Assembly (NCBI GenBank): GCA_000727475.1
Contig: KL647316.1
Location: 1,281,750-1,345,749 of the forward strand
From: Sarcocystis neurona
Taxonomy: Eukaryota; Apicomplexa; Conoidasida; Eucoccidiorida; Sarcocystidae
Direction of reading: 5' to 3'
DNA length: 64,000 nucleotides
The translations under genes and the position numbers were made by a program. Positions 62,301-64,000 of the stretch are shown piece after piece. Position 1 is the first letter of the stretch, and every line of letters begins with the position of its first letter. Below the pieces are notes generated by a model. It was not told where the DNA came from. It saw only the letters and a program-made list of their open reading frames with translations, and searched no databases.

Positions 62301-64000
62301 CTGTCTCCTGCTGCCTGTCTCCCGCTTCCTGTCTCCCGCTCTCTGTCTCCTGCTGCCTGTCTCCTGCTGCCCGTCTCCTGCTACCCGTCTCCTGCTGCCC
62401 GTTTCCTGCTGCCCGTCTCCTGCTGCCCGTCTCCTGCTGCCCGTTTCCTGCTGCCCGTTTCCTGCTGCCCGTCTCCTGCTGCCCGTCTCCTGCTGCCTGT
62501 CTCCCGCTTCGTGTCTCCCGCTTCGTGTCTCCCTGTCTACGTACCGCTATGCGTGGACGCGTCTGCCCATTCTTTTTGTGGAGTTGTATACCACTGTTTT
62601 CTCCCTCCCCACATGTTTTATGTGCTGCTCTTGTCCACGCGAATTGTTCTTGGCAGACGAAGAGTTCTTCTCGCGTATATGTAGCAGATGTGGCCGTGGC
62701 ACATTCCTACGACGTACCCGCACACCGCGCCGTTTTCTGAGGCGTCGTAAGGACACAGAGACGCGGGACCACCTCCGCATTCTCCGAGTGCTGTTGCATG
62801 CGTGGCGCATGCAGGCACCCACGTGCGAGAGCCGCGCGCATGCAGGCGCAGCCAAAGAGAATTTGCTTCCATACGACTGCTGCCCTATACTCCTGCATGC
62901 GTACCTGCTCCTCTATCTCTACGCTGCGGATGGACCCGCCTGCTTCTTCTCCTTTTATACGCATGAATATCGGCCTGACAATCGCCGTACCCAGAAGTCC
63001 GTATATATATATATATGCAAATGTTTGTACACATATAAATACATATATATATATATATACACATATATTTACATATATATATGTATGTATAAACACCCAT
63101 ACATGTACCCCTTTGCCTAAGTACGTATGTATATACATACAAATTCATGTTTGTATACATATATATATATATATGTATAGACAGACAGACACATATCTAT
63201 ATCTGTATCTTTCTATCTATGTGTATGTCTCTCTCTGTCTCTCTCTCTCTCTATATATATATGTAGAGAGAGATATGTACGTGTATGTGTCTATGTATAA
63301 ACACCCATACATGTAATCCCTTGGTCCAACTATATATGTATGTATTTCATTTATATGTATATATACATTTACCCCTACATATATATGTATTCATCCACAT
63401 ATATATATATATATATATTTCTTCATATATATACATATATATTCATGTGAATACATATATGTGTATATATGTACATATACACATATCTATATGTCTATAT
63501 ATATATGTATGTACGTTTGTATATATATGTGTAAACACCCATAGGTGTTCCCACTCGTCCTCCACATACGTAGATGACTTTGACTTTACATGAGAAATGC
63601 CGTGCCACCGTCCGTGTGTATTACGTCCAAATACAGAGACATCCCTTTCTCTGTCTTCAGAGATTTACACATGAATTTCTGCCTGCTGAGCGATGGGTTC
63701 GAACAGCAGAGGTAGGTCCACTGTCTCGCTGCTCGCATGCATGCGCCTCCGTGGGTACGCAGCTGCAGGAGGCAGGTGAATTTGTGACAGACGTCGCGTG
63801 CGGCCCGGACTGGACCCTCTGCAGCACAGGTACGCGTGTTCTCCTCTTCCTCTGCTGCTCTTCACTCTCTGCAGTTCCTCCGCAGAAGTGTGTAGTAACT
63901 TCCGCAGAGACGTGGAGGTCTACGCAGACGGTCAGTCAAAAGCTGCTAGACACGTACGTGGGCGAAGAGGCGCACGCTTTGTATGTCATTGTTTTTGAGA
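59351..64000 (+). CDS. RCC1-repeat protein, 5' part; runs off the right end
   Basis: Exons 59351-61462 (704 codons, ends ACG|GTATGT), 62657-62713, 63661-63829 and 63875-63953 join in phase. A further donor (GTACGT at 63954) shows that the gene continues. RCC1 blades are clear: '[20 protein letters not shown]' with '[15 protein letters not shown]', then '[18 protein letters not shown]' with 'LYTWG', then '[14 protein letters not shown]' and '[17 protein letters not shown]'. RCC1 propellers act as Ran exchange factors or as general binding platforms, and this sequence does not say which. The first 500 residues are Ser-, Ala- and Gln-rich low complexity. Most of 59.6-60.3 kb is CT-rich and could be an intron or 5' untranslated, so the start is uncertain (alternative ATG at 59477). 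A Ser-rich insert at about 61010-61240 inside the second blade may also be an intron. Confidence 0.75.
62282..62536. repeat. 14-bp minisatellite in an RCC1-gene intron
   Basis: The unit GTCTCCTGCTGCCC occurs about 18 times with single-base variants (GTTTCC, GCTACC, CCGCTTC). Fourteen is not a multiple of three, so all three + frames stay open and encode the same 14-residue cycle, which explains the long open frames here. Confidence 0.9.
63000..63540. repeat. (TA)n/(TG)n and (CT)n microsatellite block
   Basis: Alternating TATATATATACATATATGT-like sequence with CT runs at about 63226-63252. The phrase AAACACCCATACATGTA occurs twice (63089 and 63299) and a shortened form near 63533, suggesting a local duplication of about 210-235 bp. 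It lies in the intron before the exon at 63661. Confidence 0.8.

Noticed and set aside
62055..63120. Long overlapping + frames of 209-352 codons
   Set aside because: They are created by the 14-bp minisatellite and (TA)n tracts. Only the 57-nt exon at 62657-62713 fits the RCC1 gene.
1..64000. tRNA, rRNA, CRISPR array, transposase or integrase genes
   Set aside because: I looked for T-loop motifs, regular direct-repeat arrays with spacers, and reverse-transcriptase or transposase motifs and saw none. This was a reading by eye, not a search, so a divergent tRNA or small RNA could have been missed.

Overview
The window looks like nuclear DNA of a coccidian apicomplexan, most likely an eimeriid (Eimeria or Cyclospora type). 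The grounds are intron-rich genes, proteins full of Ser, Ala and Gln runs encoded by CAG-phase trinucleotides, (TA)n microsatellites, roughly balanced base composition, and an adenylyl cyclase architecture known from Plasmodium and Toxoplasma. I found no bacterial, viral or mobile-element genes. Most gene models below were built by hand from GT-AG (one GC-AG) junctions whose phases join correctly. The longest raw ORFs are usually only single exons.

Layout. 0-5.2 kb: the 5' part of a SET-like membrane protein gene (-), an unrecognised gene (-), a doubtful small gene (+) and a diverged direct repeat of about 340 bp. 5.6-12 kb: a four-exon alpha-type adenylyl cyclase with a voltage-sensor-like N-terminus (+), convergent with a three-exon thioredoxin/nucleoredoxin-like gene (-). 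13-16.4 kb: a many-exon unrecognised gene (-) with unusually short introns, plus another long exon upstream that may belong to it. 16.7-22.9 kb: a two-exon gene for a 1,757-residue low-complexity protein (+). 23.5-34 kb: a long gene (+) whose product begins with an RS-rich region and continues as coiled coil over many small exons. 34-39 kb: coding-looking pieces without a complete model. 39.6-53.0 kb: an eight-exon NAK-family protein kinase gene (+) of 1,614 codons, whose phases and motifs close perfectly, with about 200 extra residues between HRD and DFG. 53-59 kb: an assembly gap inside a TA repeat and mostly non-coding DNA. 59.35 kb to the right end: the 5' part of an RCC1-repeat gene (+) running off the window.

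The genes do not form a pathway and are not operonic. They read as an ordinary eukaryotic gene stretch with signalling genes (cyclase, kinase), a redox protein and an RCC1 protein. I did not find a clearly new multi-gene system. The most interesting signals are the voltage-sensor/cyclase fusion, the kinase with its split catalytic core and GC-AG intron, the opposite orientation of CAG and CTG tracts in exons and introns of the same genes, a cluster of TGTACGTACA palindromes in one kinase intron, and two clean multi-exon genes that I cannot assign to a family.
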